Part shown: positions 21,111 to 34,816 of the stretch, piece after piece | Position numbering within the stretch: the first letter of the stretch is position 1 | Layout of the letters: the number at the start of each line of letters is the position of its first letter | Origin: Lamellibrachia columna | Taxonomy: Eukaryota; Annelida; Polychaeta; Sabellida; Siboglinidae | Assembly: GCA_963662155.1 (NCBI GenBank) | Contig: OY759262.1 | Location: forward strand, 53,484,785-53,548,784 | Reading direction: 5' to 3' | DNA length: 64,000 bases | Made by a program: the position numbers and the translations under genes | The notes under the pieces: generated by a model | Told to the model about the DNA's origin: nothing | The model's database searches: none | Seen by the model: the letters and a program-made list of their open reading frames with translations, nothing else

Positions 21111-21301
21111 ATCTCATTCAGTGCAACTTCTTAAATAGCGGCTTTGGCTCCCTCTCCGATATCGCATTATTTTTAAGATCTGTTCAGTTACCTATCAAGC
21201 ACTTTCATCAAAGCAACCAGCATATTTGCATTACTTGTTCTCTTCTGCAACTTGTTGTTTGGGATGGCAATCTTGTTAAATCTTCAATAGTTGGTCAAGT
21301 T

Positions 21302-21375
21302 GCATGCCAATTGCCAAGTGACCAATTGTTCTGTCGGTGGCTGCCACCAACAGAACAATTGGTCAGTTGGCATGC
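21302..21375. repeat. Near-perfect palindrome (type II hairpin)
   Basis: Arms GCATGCCAA...TGACCAATTGTTCTG and CAGAACAATTGGTCA...TTGGCATGC meet at GGTGGCTGCCACC, leaving almost no loop and about 33-37 bp per arm with one mismatch and a 7-base bulge. D2' carries it at 62,820-62,893 with one change in the stem. It lies between a LINE 3' fragment and a LINE 5' fragment. Confidence 0.85.
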
Positions 21376-21429
21376 GGGCCAATTGTGTGCATGGCCAGCC
21401 GGCCGCGTTGTGTTCGACGTCCGCCCATA

Positions 21430-22050
21430 CATGTCTACTTGGCGCACACATCTCAAATGGAAACGTCACGATTGGAAAAAACAACGGGATTCGGGTTATA
21501 GCTAGCTGGAACATCAATCACGTATCAAGTAAAATGCATGAACTGAAGGAGGATCCCCGACCTGTAAATATTTTCGGCATAACAGAAACGTTCCTCACGT
21601 CGAACGACCAGGACGTGAGAATTAAGATTCACGGCTACGATCAGCCGGAAAGACGCTATCGCAGCGGAAAGCGAGGGGGGCACTGCTGTTTCGATAGCGT
21701 TGAACAATGTTCGTCGTCGAAACCTCGAATGCAATTATATATAATTACTATAGACTGAAAGCATGCCACATACATGCACGTCTTTTCTTAGGTATTTTAT
21801 TTACAGACCCCATAAAACTATGGTACGAACACATCGATAAATTGTTTCGAATATTGAAAACTCACTATGTCTGAGATCTGACGTCTATGTCTTGGGAGAT
21901 GTGAATATAGATTTGATGAAAGGATCAAACTACACGTTATGTAATGACTTGGTCATGTTGGGACTAGACAAATTTATATGCGAAGTAAAAGGCCATTTTG
22001 CTAAGACGAACATCCACAAAACCATCCGATATCGTGATTTTTAAAATTGA
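21430..22050 (+). pseudogene. LINE endonuclease fragment
   Basis: The plus strand reads GIRVIASWNINHVSSKMHEL, VNIFGITETFLTSNDQDV and YDQPERRYRSGKRGG. Then in other frames it reads VYVLGDVNIDLM and, further on, KPSDIVIF-like sequence. N-I-N-H, T-E-T-x-L and G-D-x-N are catalytic-site motifs of APE-type endonucleases. The order RT end, palindrome, endonuclease start on one strand means two element copies are joined head to tail here. D2' lacks the part after G-G. A related endonuclease lies inverted at 57.2-58.0 kb. Confidence 0.75.
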
Positions 22051-22937
22051 TGAACGCAGGCATACACAGCGCAGGAAATACGCCCGTATGCATTTATTAA
22101 ATAAAGCCCATTACGAAGCGTCCATAACCTGGTAGACACAGTTTGTAGCGCATCAGCTCAGTTGGGTTAATTATGTGAAACTTTCGTACATATATGTTGT
22201 ATCGATATTTATTGCGTATGTTTTCATATGTATGATGCACTTATCAGAATTGATAAAATGCTCTTGAATTAGTTGATGAACTTTAGGCACGCAACCGCTG
22301 AGAACATACAAAAACGCTTCTGAAATACCGTCTGTGTTTTTTTTTCTCTTTTACAAGAACGTTAGGGGAACAACGTGGTAGAATTTCTTATATTGAAATA
22401 GGCTCCAGAAAACAGGGTTTTTCTTTGAAAAGTGTGATGTAATGGATGGTGTGCTGATAGTGGTGGGGCCGACTGCCTAAGAAAACAGATGCGATGAAAC
22501 TGCCTAGCCGTAGGGAAAGGGGCATACTGTAAGTGAGATGGGAGGTCTGCGCAAAGAGGGATGTGAGAAATGCGGAGGAGGAAGATGACAAGTGTACGCT
22601 GCTATGGAGAAGAGGAAAGGGATAACAGCTGAGGAAGTGCAGTGCAGGGGGAAGGCTGCTTTTAGGGAGAAGTGGAAAGGGACAACAGCTGAGGCAGTGC
22701 ATCATTTCATGTACTAGCCTCGTCTCTTTATAAAGGGATAATCGAGCAAGAACACAATATAGCTAATTCTAAGACTGTCATACATAACGAAGTCCCCAGT
22801 AGATAACACACAGATGCTTCGCGGAAAATGTTTAGATATCGCATTCATATGGATTATCATTGTTTTTTCACGGAGCTTGATTTAATTTGGAGGTGTCGTG
22901 AAGGTACTTTGCGTTCGTGCGTGTGTGACTATGCGTA

Positions 22938-22939
22938 TG

Positions 22940-23014
<75 letters not shown>

Positions 23015-23520
23015 CGAGTGCGTGTGCGTGAGCGTGTGCGTGTGCGAGTGCGAGTCAGTGTGGGCGTACGCGTGCGCGTGCGCATGCGCGTGCGCGTGCG
23101 CGTGCGCGTGCGCGTGCGCGTGCGCGTGCGCGTGCGCGTGCGTGTGCGTGTGCGTGTGCGTGTGCGTGTGCGTGTGCGTGTGCGTGTGCGTGTGCGTGTG
23201 CGTGTGCGTGTGCGTGTGCGTGTGCGTGTGCGTGTGCGTGTGCGTGTGCGTGTGCGTGTGCGTGTGCGTGTGCGTGTGCGTGTGCGTGTGCGTGTGCGTG
23301 TGCGTGTGCGTGTGCGTGTGCGTGTGCGTGTGCGTGTGCGTGTGCGTGTGCGTGTGCGTGTGCGTGTGCGTGTGCGTGTGCGTGTGCGTGTGCGTGTGCG
23401 TGTGCGTGTGCGTGTGCGTGTGCGTGTGCGTGTGCGTGTGCGTGTGCGTGTGCGTGTGCGTGTGAGTGTGAGTGTGAGTGTGAGTGTGAGTGTGAGTGTG
23501 AGTGCGCGTGTGTCTGCTTG
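22938..23520. repeat. Mosaic hexanucleotide tract
   Basis: Ordered blocks: (GT)n 22,938-23,007; GTGCGA variants to 23,060; (GCGTGC)n about 23,066-23,142; (TGCGTG)n about 23,143-23,462; (GTGTGA)n about 23,463-23,502. Long Cys-Val, Val-Arg and His-Thr frames are by-products. Confidence 0.97.
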
Positions 23521-23527
23521 TGTGTTG

Positions 23528-23720
23528 TTTGTTTGTATTCACAATTGAGATACATTGCGACGCGGTGTTTGGTGGTTGTGAATCTGACGTTCTTGGGCTG
23601 GTAACCGACAACTCCATTATGATGTCGACGTCAACTGCGTCAGTAATGTAGACAGCGATTTATTATCGTCCGAAACCGAGTACGATACAGCAACGTGACA
23701 GCGACGGCAGCTGCTAAGCG
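23528..23720 (+). pseudogene. Small acidic reading-frame remnant after the microsatellite (unit 1)
   Basis: The sequence matches unit 2 (25,420-25,610), where ATGGAGCTATATTGCGACGC encodes MELYCDAVFSDRECDIIG and, after a shift, VDSDLVSSETESDKSTRQRR. A Ser/Asp/Glu-rich start like this is seen in several transposase N-termini, but no catalytic part follows. Unknown. Confidence 0.25.
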
Positions 23721-24470
23721 TTTGTGTCGGGGGGGGGGGAGGGGTTGCGTACGTGCGTGTGTGCGTGCGTGCGTGTAGACATGTGTGCGCGTGTGCGATG
23801 TGGCATATAATGCGAGCATTGCATGATACATAACATTTTAATGAATTTAACTCTGATGTAATGGGTGCAAAAAAGTGTGGAACAACAGCGCAGGAAATAC
23901 GCCCGTATGCTTGTATTAGGATAGCTCGTTACAAGGCGGGCACAGTCTCGTAGACACAATTTGTAGCGTTGCAGCTCATTAGGGATAATTATGTGAAGAC
24001 TTTCGTAAACAATAGTAGATTAAGCACATTTTCCGCTGACTATGTGAACGCAATCAGTCACCGAAGATAAGTATAAAAACCGTCGTGACCGCTCTCCTAC
24101 GTAGGTATCTTGTTAATTATAATTTCGTCGAGTAGAAATCAGCCATATATTATTGCGTGACACAAGCATATTCATATATGTTATAGTCATATTTTTTTCT
24201 GCATGTTTACTTAAGTATGACGCACTTAACATAGATGATTAAATGCGCTTGGGATTACTTGATGTACTCGAAGCAGGCAACCCCTGAGAACATACAAAAA
24301 CGCTTGCGATATATCATCTGTTTCGTGTTGTTTTGTCTTTTACAAGCACGTTGCGGGCACGAAACGGTAGAATTTATTAAACGAAATAGGCGTATATATC
24401 AATTTGTCAAACAACAGGGTTTTTCTTTCTAATGCAGTGGATGGTCTGACTACCTAACAAAACATATTCG

Positions 24471-24681
24471 ATGAATCAGTCAGAAGTAAAGAGGGATGCG
24501 ATGACTAAGTCAGAAGTAAATAGGGATGCGATGAATCAGTCAGAAGTAAAGAGGGATGCGATGAATCAGTCAGAAGTAAAGAGGGATGCGATGAATCAGT
24601 CAGAAGTAAAGAGGGATGCGATGAATCAGTCAGAAGTAAAGAGGGATGCGATGAATCAGTCAGAAGTAAAGAGGGATGCGA
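24471..24681. repeat. 30-bp minisatellite, seven units
   Basis: GATGAATCAGTCAGAAGTAA + AGAGGGATGC repeats seven times with only the second unit variant (ACTAAG, AAATAG). The plus frame gives MNQSEVKRDA repeats. Unit 1 of the array has a single degenerate copy near 22,545. Confidence 0.95.
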
Positions 24682-24997
24682 GGAAAGCGGATAAGGACGA
24701 CAAGTGGACGCTGCTAGGGAGAAGTGGAAAGGGATAACAGCTGAGGCAGGGCCCCACCACATCTACTAGCCTCGTCTCTTTATAAACGGACAATCGAGCA
24801 AGAACACAATATAACTAATTCTAAGATTGCCATACATAATGTAGTCCCCAGTAGAGAACATATAAGTGCTTCGCGGAACATTTCTAGATATCGCATTCAT
24901 ATGGATTATCATTGTTTTGTTTTCACGGAGCTTGATTTAATTTGGAGGTGTCGTGAAGGTACGTTACGTTCAGGGCGTGTGTGTCTATGCGTATGGT

Positions 24998-25412
24998 ATG
25001 TGTGCGTGTGCGTGTGCGTGTGCGTGTGCGTGTGCGTGTGCGTGTGCGTGTGCGTGTGCGTGTGCGTGTGCGTGTGCGTGTGCGTGTGCGTGTGCGTGTG
25101 CGTGTGCGTGTGCGTGTGCGTGTGCGTGTGCGTGTGCGTGTGCGTGTGCGCGTGCGCGTGCGTGTGCGTGTGCGTGTGCGTGTGCGTATGCGTGCGCGTG
25201 CGCGTGCGCGTGCGCGTGCGCGTGCGCGTGCGTGTGCGTGTGCGCGTGCGTGTGCGTGTGCGTGTGTTTGGGCGCGTGCGCGTGCGTGTGCGTGTGCGTG
25301 TGCGTGTGCGTGTGCGTGTGCGTGTGCGTGTACGTGTGCGAGAGCGTGTGCGTGTGCGTTGGCGAGTGCGTGTGCGTGTGTGTGCGTGCGTGTGTGTGTG
25401 AGTGTGTCTGTA
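24998..25412. repeat. Hexanucleotide tract of array unit 2
   Basis: (GTGTGC)n with GCGCGT islands (25,146-25,160, 25,192-25,232) and a single interruption, GTGTTTGGGCGCG, near 25,262. More degenerate than the tract in unit 1. Confidence 0.95.
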
Positions 25413-25418
25413 TTCACA

Positions 25419-25612
25419 ATGGAGCTATATTGCGACGCGGTTTTCAGTGATCGTGAATGTGACATTATTGGGCTGGTGCCCGACAACTCCAGTGTGGTGC
25501 CGACGTCAGCAACGTCCGTAGTGTAGACAGCGATTTAGTATCATCCGAAACCGAGTCCGATAAATCAACGAGACAACGACGGCAACTGCTAAGCATTTGT
25601 GTCGGTGGGGGT
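25419..25612 (+). pseudogene. Small acidic reading-frame remnant (unit 2)
   Basis: MELYCDAVFSDRECDIIGLV, then PDNSSVV and a stop at 25,524-25,526; another frame continues SVDSDLVSSETESDKSTRQR. The paired copy in unit 1 differs by point changes. No family assigned. Confidence 0.25.
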
Positions 25613-25615
25613 TGT

Positions 25616-25697
25616 ATGCGTGGTGGGGGTTGTATGCGTGCGTTCGAGAGTGAGTTCGTGTGTGTGGGTACGTGCGTGTGTGCGTATGCGCGTGTGC

Positions 25698-25732
<35 letters not shown>

Positions 25733-25742
25733 CGTGCGCGGA
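25616..25742. repeat. GTGC/GT-rich low-complexity tract
   Basis: Imperfect GTGC and GT repeats, preceded by a tandem pair of GTGGGGGTTGTATGCGTG. Confidence 0.85.
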
Positions 25743-26110
25743 TTTAACTGTCATGTAATGGGTGCACATAAATGTGGAATAACAGCGCAGGAAATACGTC
25801 CGTATGCATTTATTAAAAAAAAGCCCACGACGAAGCGTCCATAACCTCGTAGAAACAGTTTATAGCGCATCAGCTCAGTTGGGTTAATTATGTGAAACTT
25901 TCGTACATATATGTTGTATCGATATTTATTGTGTATGTTTTCCTATGTATGACGCACTTACCAGAATTGATAAAATGCTCTTGAATTAGTTGATGTACTC
26001 GAAGCAGGCAACCTCTGAGAACATACAAAACGCTTCTGAAATACCATAAGTTTCGTGTTTTTTTTCTTTTACAAGCACGTTAGCGGAACATAGCGGTATA
26101 ATTTATTATA

Positions 26111-27534
26111 GCGAAATAGGCTTCGTAGGCAGACTTTTCATCATGCAGATGGTGTCGACAGAAGTTGTAATTTGTGCGTTTGTTTGAAACTTGTGATGTT
26201 GTGTCGGTGTTTACGCTAGTTTTAAAAGCGACGAACTAGTCTACGACCAATTAACTGCGTGAGGAATTTCACGACATAGACTATAACATATGAATATGTT
26301 TTTTTTGAGATTGCCTACGACTAAGTAATTGATTTAATTTTGATTTAAAAACCTTTGGTTTTATTGTTCATAACATCGACGTCGGCCATATATGTGTCGT
26401 CGTCGGATTCTGAATAGTTTAATGCTGGGGCATAGACCATAGCCACGTTTATTGTTATTGTTGTTGTATTGACGCCGTGTTCAAACGTCTGATCACTCGG
26501 TCCGGTTTATTTCTCGTGAATTTAGAAACACGAAAACGTTAACGCAGCATCCGTCATTGCCTTGGACGCAGCCGTGACCTCAATTCATGAACCTCAGTGA
26601 ATGTAAAGCACTTCAAGCGAATAAACGTTCCGATTGAGTAAGCGTTTGAAATTGATGGTAACACCGAGTTCACACAAAATGTGTCCGTGAACCCGGTTAT
26701 AACTAGGCGCAAAAACACGGTTTGAATGTGTCGTTAGAGCTATCGTTAGATGGCATCACTTAAAAGACACATCTATTAATATCCAATTTGTTATCGCTAG
26801 AGGGCGAGTACATGGAATGTCAACGGATTGTTTGTAAATAACAATACTATTAAAAACATGCTAATTTCCGACAAATAAGTCCTAATATATACATACATTC
26901 CAATTAAGTATATTCATATACACACATGTCGTGCATTAAACATACATGTAAACTAGCAGTGTACAATTACTTATTGATTAATTAATCATCGGACTTATGT
27001 AACATATGAAAGTGTGAAAGTTACTAACAAAATGGATTATAAACGACATGAAAGTATAAATATTGATGACCGAATATGTTAGTAATTTGTAGCAAAATTA
27101 TAATTTGAACTACAACGGGGTGACACGTTTTGTAAAATTATAAAATTGTTGTTATATTCAACATTAATGCCTTTCAGACTCGCAATACCAGTGATCTTAA
27201 AGCAGACGGTTTATATTTCCTTGATGTTAAGAAAACGTACATACATTTTCATCTTAGTGCATAATACTGTTCGCAGCTCACGATCAGGTGTCATTGCGCG
27301 TCTATGTACATCGATCGATGACGTAATTTTAACAAAATAACCAACTGGACAAAAGCTCAGATTAAACTATGATATTTTAGATACTTAATAATGTAACTAA
27401 TAGTACTTAGCGCTTAACTGATAAGTGGAGAGTAATTATTCGTCTGGCAATGTGTCCATGTAAGGATATTGTTGGCTATTGCCTGTGTTTATTTCATAGC
27501 TTGTTGTTAATTTCTTGAAAGGCGGTGTGCGCTG
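26111..27534. other. Non-coding stretch after the array
   Basis: The first ~280 bp match 63,750-64,000. The rest is AT-rich and single-copy in the window. No gene recognised. Confidence 0.45.
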
Positions 27535-28100
27535 GCAGTTCCCAGCATTTATTTAATAGTTGGTGGTGCATCATTTGAAAGAGTTGTGTACCCTGGCAGT
27601 TCCCAGCATTTATTTAATAGTTGGTGGTGCATTATTTGAAAGAGTTGTATACCCGGGCAGTTCCCAGCATTTATTGAATAGTTGGTGGTGCATTATTTTA
27701 AAGAGTTGTGTACCCTGGCAGTCCCCAGCGTTTATTTAATAGTTGGTGGTACATTATTTGAAAGAGTTGTGTACCCTGGGAGTTCCCAGCATTTATTTAA
27801 TAGTTGGTGGTGCATTATTTGATAGAATTGTGTACCCTGGCAGTTCCCAGCATTAATTTAATAGTTAGTGGTGCATTATTTGAAAGAGTTGTATACCCGG
27901 GCAGTTCCCAGCATTTATTTAATAGTTGTTGGTGCATTATTTGATAGAATTGTGTACCCTGGCAGTTCCCAGCATTAATTTAATAGTTGGTGGTGCAATA
28001 TTTGAAAGAGTTGTGTACCCTGGCAGTCCCCTGCATTTATTTAATAGTTGGTGGTACATTATTTGAAAGAGTGGTGTACCCTGGCAGTTCCCTGCAGTTA
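27535..28100. repeat. ~61-bp minisatellite, ten units
   Basis: The unit runs CAGTTCCCAGCATTTATTTA, ATAGTTGGTGGTGCATTATT, TGAAAGAGTTGTGTACCCTG (three consecutive parts). Ten units start near 27,535, 27,595, 27,656, 27,717, 27,777, 27,839, 27,900, 27,960, 28,021 and 28,082. Variants such as TATACCCGGG recur every fourth or so unit. Confidence 0.95.
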
Positions 28101-28590
28101 CTTCATTGCTGGATGTTATTTTTTTAAAGCGAACTGTACAATGGACATATTTTGACGGCTCTTTAGTCTTCATTTTCGACAAAGCGGTGATCTTTTTACA
28201 TATTTTTCAATTCCCAGTGTTTAACAAGGAGTCTAACGGATATCAAATAAATAGTTCAAATGAACAAATTACTGAGTTTGTTAATATTTATTTATGTGAT
28301 GATTTACTTAGCCTCCATCCACCTGAAGTTCGTATATACATAATCGAATACATCAGCACTTGAGTCGTGGACTTGCTGTGCGGAACAAGAATATTTTTTC
28401 AAAAGGTCGGAGTAGTGATGATATCCAATGAAAAGTCATAATCTCTTTCAGGCTAAACACCTCCATGCACGGATCTATTTGGTCGCATAGCACAGGCTGG
28501 AAAGACTTGTTCCCGGCTACAAACCCCACGACTCACTTGTATGTAAGATATGCTGACCCTGTAATACAGGCTACATCCTTTCACAGTGTT
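28032..28590 (+). repeat. Copy 2 of the ~0.5 kb duplicated sequence
   Basis: Collinear with 1865-2370. Includes TTCGACAAAGCGGTGATC and GAGTCGTGGACTTGCTGTGC. After this the two sites diverge: here into the CT tract, there into the Gypsy gag fragment. Confidence 0.9.
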
Positions 28591-28690
28591 CGCCTCCTTG
28601 CTCCAGTGGCTTCTGGTCTATCAATTGGCGAAGTGTATAAAAAGCACAAATGCAGTTCTCCCACATCTCTCTCTCATTCTCTCTCTCACC

Positions 28691-28746
<56 letters not shown>

Positions 28747-28893
28747 ATTTTGATACGCTAACTTTGTGGGCAGTCTGGCAGCTTCTCCTCCCACGTGCGG
28801 ATGCCAACGAGCCTCTGTCTACGTTCCTTCGCCTCCTTTTACCAGTGGCCTCTCATATACCAATTGGCGATGTGTTTAAAATACAACAAAGGC
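28588..28893. repeat. 68-bp direct repeats flanking a (CT)n microsatellite
   Basis: TTCGCCTCCTTGCTCCAGTG...CAATTGGCGAAGTGTATAAA at 28,588 recurs as TTCGCCTCCTTTTACCAGTG...CAATTGGCGATGTGTTTAAA at 28,826. Between them lies a CT run (28,694-28,748). Confidence 0.85.
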
Positions 28894-29577
28894 AGTTATT
28901 TAGACTTATTTACTGTTATGCTTTTCTTCCTGTCAAACAAAGATGGAAATATTAACCATACAGAGTGTGAGCCACTCTCGATATGAGGCGTCAAACAGTG
29001 CCTCTAACGCTTAGTAACCGAACTAATTTGCGCGTTAAAACATCACTTATCGCTCCCCGTTGCCGCTTCTTGAAGGGGCGACATCTAGGGGATAGTGTAC
29101 GTGGCCTATTTAAATTATTTCATTGAAAGCGTGGCAAAAAGACACCATCACAGAAAAGTGCTAGCCTTAGGCGAACGACTTTGCAAAAAGTCCTAAATGT
29201 TATGTGGAGCACGAAGCCACATGCGGGCACCTGGCCACGCACGGCGGCGCCATCGCAGTGGCAGTTAGCGCCCCCTGGTTGACTGTTTTTTGGCATTAGT
29301 TGCACCCATGAATGGGCGACATCAAATTGCTACCTTTAAGCGAACAACTTTGCCCTACCCCCTGACGAAAACTTCCCACGTTGTTTTCTGGCATTTAGCA
29401 CATCGTATGTAATAATAATAAATATGGCATGAAGATGTTCATTGTCAGAAAGCTGTTGTTTGCTGTTTCGCTGTTTCACTAATTCTTTGTTTAGCCACTT
29501 CGCTGTCTTGTTGTTTATATATTTCACTATCTGTCTCACTGTTTCATTACTTCGTTGTTTCGCCACTTGTTGTTTTC
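28894..29577. other. Non-coding 5' flank of the SGNH-like ORF
   Basis: Contains a duplicated AAGCGAACAACTTTGC / AGGCGAACGACTTTGC motif (29,337 and 29,169) and TTTGTTGTTTCGCTGTTTCAC-type low-complexity T-rich sequence from 29,455. No gene. Confidence 0.4.
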
Positions 29578-30085
29578 ATGCAGTGTTTTAAAAGTTTGTC
29601 CGTGATGGCGCGATGCGGCGCTCAATTGAGTTTTGCCCGCGACGCAGCCTTGGAGGAATCTCGGTTAAATGCCACCAAAATTATTAACCAGATAGGAGGC
29701 AACGATTGGAATAATCATTGTTGTCAACCTGAACAGCTAGTTCGGGTTATACTCCACATTGCACGGCACTTGATACTGCACGACGGCGTAACGAAAGTCG
29801 CCATTTGTCAGCTGTGCCACCGCTACCCTCCTTCCTATCAGCGTTCACGCAGCAGGGCTGGTCTCCGTCATCCCCTCCGTCGTGGTTACAAAGAGTTGAT
29901 GGATGAAGGCTGACTTAAGGCGCTTGATTTCTTTCTTTCCTAAAATTCAGTTCTGGAAGCATCGCGGAATGCTTTTCGACTATAGGTCTCTTGTAAGCGA
30001 CGATGGCGGACATCTTTTTCCGGTAGCCGACCGCTTGTTCTACATATCTATCCGCGGGGCGGCGCCGTTTTTAAATAAACATTGA
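29578..30085 (+). pseudogene. SGNH-hydrolase-like ORF, frameshifted, of a DIRS/Ngaro-like element
   Basis: The first frame reads ATKIINQIGGNDWNN and VAICQLCHRYPP, then YKELMDEG and a stop. The overlapping second frame continues LISFFPKIQFWKHRGM and DDGGHLFPVADRLF, ending SIRGAAPFLN. G-G-N-D-x (block III), an Q-L-x-x-R strand, F-W-K-H-R-G and D-G-x-H-L (expected catalytic Asp/His block) fit SGNH-type domains carried by some tyrosine-recombinase retrotransposons. A single frameshift near 29,905 disables it. The catalytic serine block at the N-terminus is not visible. It lies 0.5 kb upstream of the gag-like ORF on the same strand. Confidence 0.5.
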
Positions 30086-30589
30086 TTCACTACGACGGTT
30101 TGTCGGTGACAATGGTGTCAATGATTTCGCTATGCTTCCGTTTTCGTCTACGCGTACGGACAATATATCCATGGCCTCTTCCGCTCGATTAACATCTTTA
30201 CATGTTTATATTTGGATGGCTTCACAATTATATGCTTCATTGTAAGTAGATTCCAGATCGATACGCAGTCTCAAGTTGTAGAGATACTGGTTCCTACTTC
30301 AGTATGGCAGTCATGTTATGTGTGGATTCGTCCTCCGATATTTATTAATTTTTTACCGCATGTTGGTTGATATTGGATCCATGTCCAATTATATGCATGA
30401 TGGCTAAGTAAATCCCAGTTCGATATTAATCGATTGATAGTATCGAGTTGTAGAGATACTGGTTTGTACTTCATCATGGCATTCATGACATGTACGGATT
30501 CGTCCACTGATATTTATTTCTAACATGTGCAGTATATTTATTTATGTGACAATCTTACTGTGGTGGACTTGACAGTTTTGCTGATGCTT

Positions 30590-30590
<1 letters not shown>
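30086..30590. repeat. Diverged ~160-bp direct repeats
   Basis: AATTATATGCTTCATTG...GTTGTAGAGATACTGGTT...GATTCGTCCTCCGATATTTA (30,228-30,350) recurs as AATTATATGCATGATGG...GTTGTAGAGATACTGGTT...GATTCGTCCACTGATATTTA (30,388-30,522). They separate the SGNH-like and gag-like frames. Confidence 0.75.
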
Positions 30591-31900
<1,310 letters not shown>

Positions 31901-31967
31901 TAGCTGTTCGCATTGGCAACGTGCGTTAACCCAGACACTAGGTCCGGTGACTGTGTCTATGTTTTAA

Positions 31968-33480
<1,513 letters not shown>

Positions 33481-33524
33481 CATATCCAGCCTAAACTGTT
33501 CCATTACAAAAGCTGATTCGTCCG

Positions 33525-34030
33525 TTTTGGTTTTAATATCCTCCATAATTTTAAAGAAAATCTTTCTATCAGGATCTTCATAACCATTCAATATTTCAAA
33601 GACGAATGTTTGGTCTACTCATATAATGTCATAGCTGCTGTCAAACCACATTGTATCAGGCGTTTTTCGTAACTAATGTTAGTTCTGGAATCAGCTTAGT
33701 TGCTCTTTGTTGTATTTTGTGTAGTTTATCCATGTCTTTCTTACGATATGCCCTCCATGCTTGTAAGCAATATTCCAAATGAGGCTTAACTATTGCTTTT
33801 TTCATGTTCATAAAGTATTGCTAGCTATTTCTTAGTGTATGTGATGTTCCTGCTAATTGTATCTATAATTTTATTATCCTCTGAAGCCAGCATTTTACAT
33901 TACTCTGAGACGTTCATGTCAGCATTGACTGTTACTCCGAAATATGCTTTTCAGTTTTACTACATTTGCATGGACATACTTATGTTTTAATATGTTGTTC
34001 CGCTTCCCATTCTCTCTCGTATATCCTTCC
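33525..34030 (-). pseudogene. C-terminal fragment of LINE reverse transcriptase (second copy)
   Basis: Same Rex1/CR1-like tail as 6834-7400 (complement of CATTTGGAATATTGCTTACA encodes the H-L-E-Y-C motif near 33,775). A one-base insertion near 33,660 and an A-to-C-type change break the frame that is open in D1. Non-functional. Confidence 0.75.
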
Positions 34031-34734
34031 TGTTTATAACATAACCTGACAGTACCAATTCAGCATTCTTCTATGTCTTCACTTGGCTATGATTCGATGA
34101 TATAACGCTCAATATCCGGTACCATGATTTCTAGTTCGCTTTTTTATTTACTTCGCTCCCGACATTTAAGTTCAATTCCATAACTATTTAATAAGTGTTT
34201 ACTTGCACATTTCTTTGTATTACTCATCTGCGATGTTTCTTTCAAAGTCCTTTGAACATATATTTTAAACAATTAAGGGTGCTTGTGCAAGCATTACTGT
34301 CAGATAAAGCCCACCCGCCGCAATTTGTAACCAGTACCCCTACCAACCCCGTCAACTAGTCTACCTCCTTCTCCAGTGCAAAACCAGATCATGTGTCATA
34401 GTTACAACAAACCAAATGCCGCTTCGCCTTTGCGTTCGGTTTGCACGGCGCCTTGCCAGAACAAATATAATATTCATATTCACTTTGCTGTCAGTAATAT
34501 AAAAAAAAAACTATTTTCTGCATTTTCAGCACAAATTACACAATTTTTCTTAGGTCTTATTTAGTCATGCTTTTCTATTCTTGATTTTAATTTTACAACA
34601 ACTAAGCTTATTACGAGTCCTAAAAAGCTTCTTTCCTGCAAATATGCTCAACACTATCAAAACGTCATTGTAACTAGTTGCCAGCTTTTGTTTCGTGAAA
34701 CCATGCTTATCTTTGATGCTTCGGGTAGGTGTGC

Positions 34735-34738
34735 ATGT

Positions 34739-34816
<78 letters not shown>

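Larger units (their letters stand above)
22065..26110 (+). repeat. Tandem array of ~1.8-1.9 kb units, each with its own long microsatellite
   Basis: CAGCGCAGGAAATACG starts units at about 22,065, 23,884 and 25,782. Each full unit runs through a GA-rich segment, TTCGCGGAA...GATATCGCATTCATATGG, a 0.4-0.6 kb GTGTGC tract, then ACAATGGAGCTATATTGCGA-like sequence. The third unit breaks off after about 310 bp. D2' has only one partial unit (63,281-63,610). Confidence 0.9.
19700..26390 (+). repeat. Segmental duplication block D2 (first copy; partner 61,217-64,000)
   Basis: Starts at TCTAGTCGGTGTGAGCCTC and is collinear with 61,217 onward. The partner runs off the window at a point equal to about 26,390. 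The first copy contains an extra ~3.7 kb of tandem microsatellite units (22.4-26.1 kb) and about 320 bp of endonuclease sequence missing from the partner. The partner has about 130 bp (63,625-63,750) missing here. Confidence 0.93.

Noticed and set aside
20771..21505. 244-residue frame as a host gene
   Set aside because: Its core is a CR1-type reverse transcriptase C-terminus and the end runs through a palindrome; it is transposon debris.
22868..23617. 249-residue His-Thr frame and companions
   Set aside because: Microsatellite by-product; flanks are non-coding duplicated units.
24901..25526. Frames of 165-187 residues across the second GTGTGC tract
   Set aside because: Same reason; only the short M-E-L-Y-C segment at the end has non-repeat content and it is unassigned.
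27535..28100. CRISPR array
   Set aside because: Units are contiguous 61-bp minisatellite repeats without unique spacers, in a eukaryotic genome with no cas genes.
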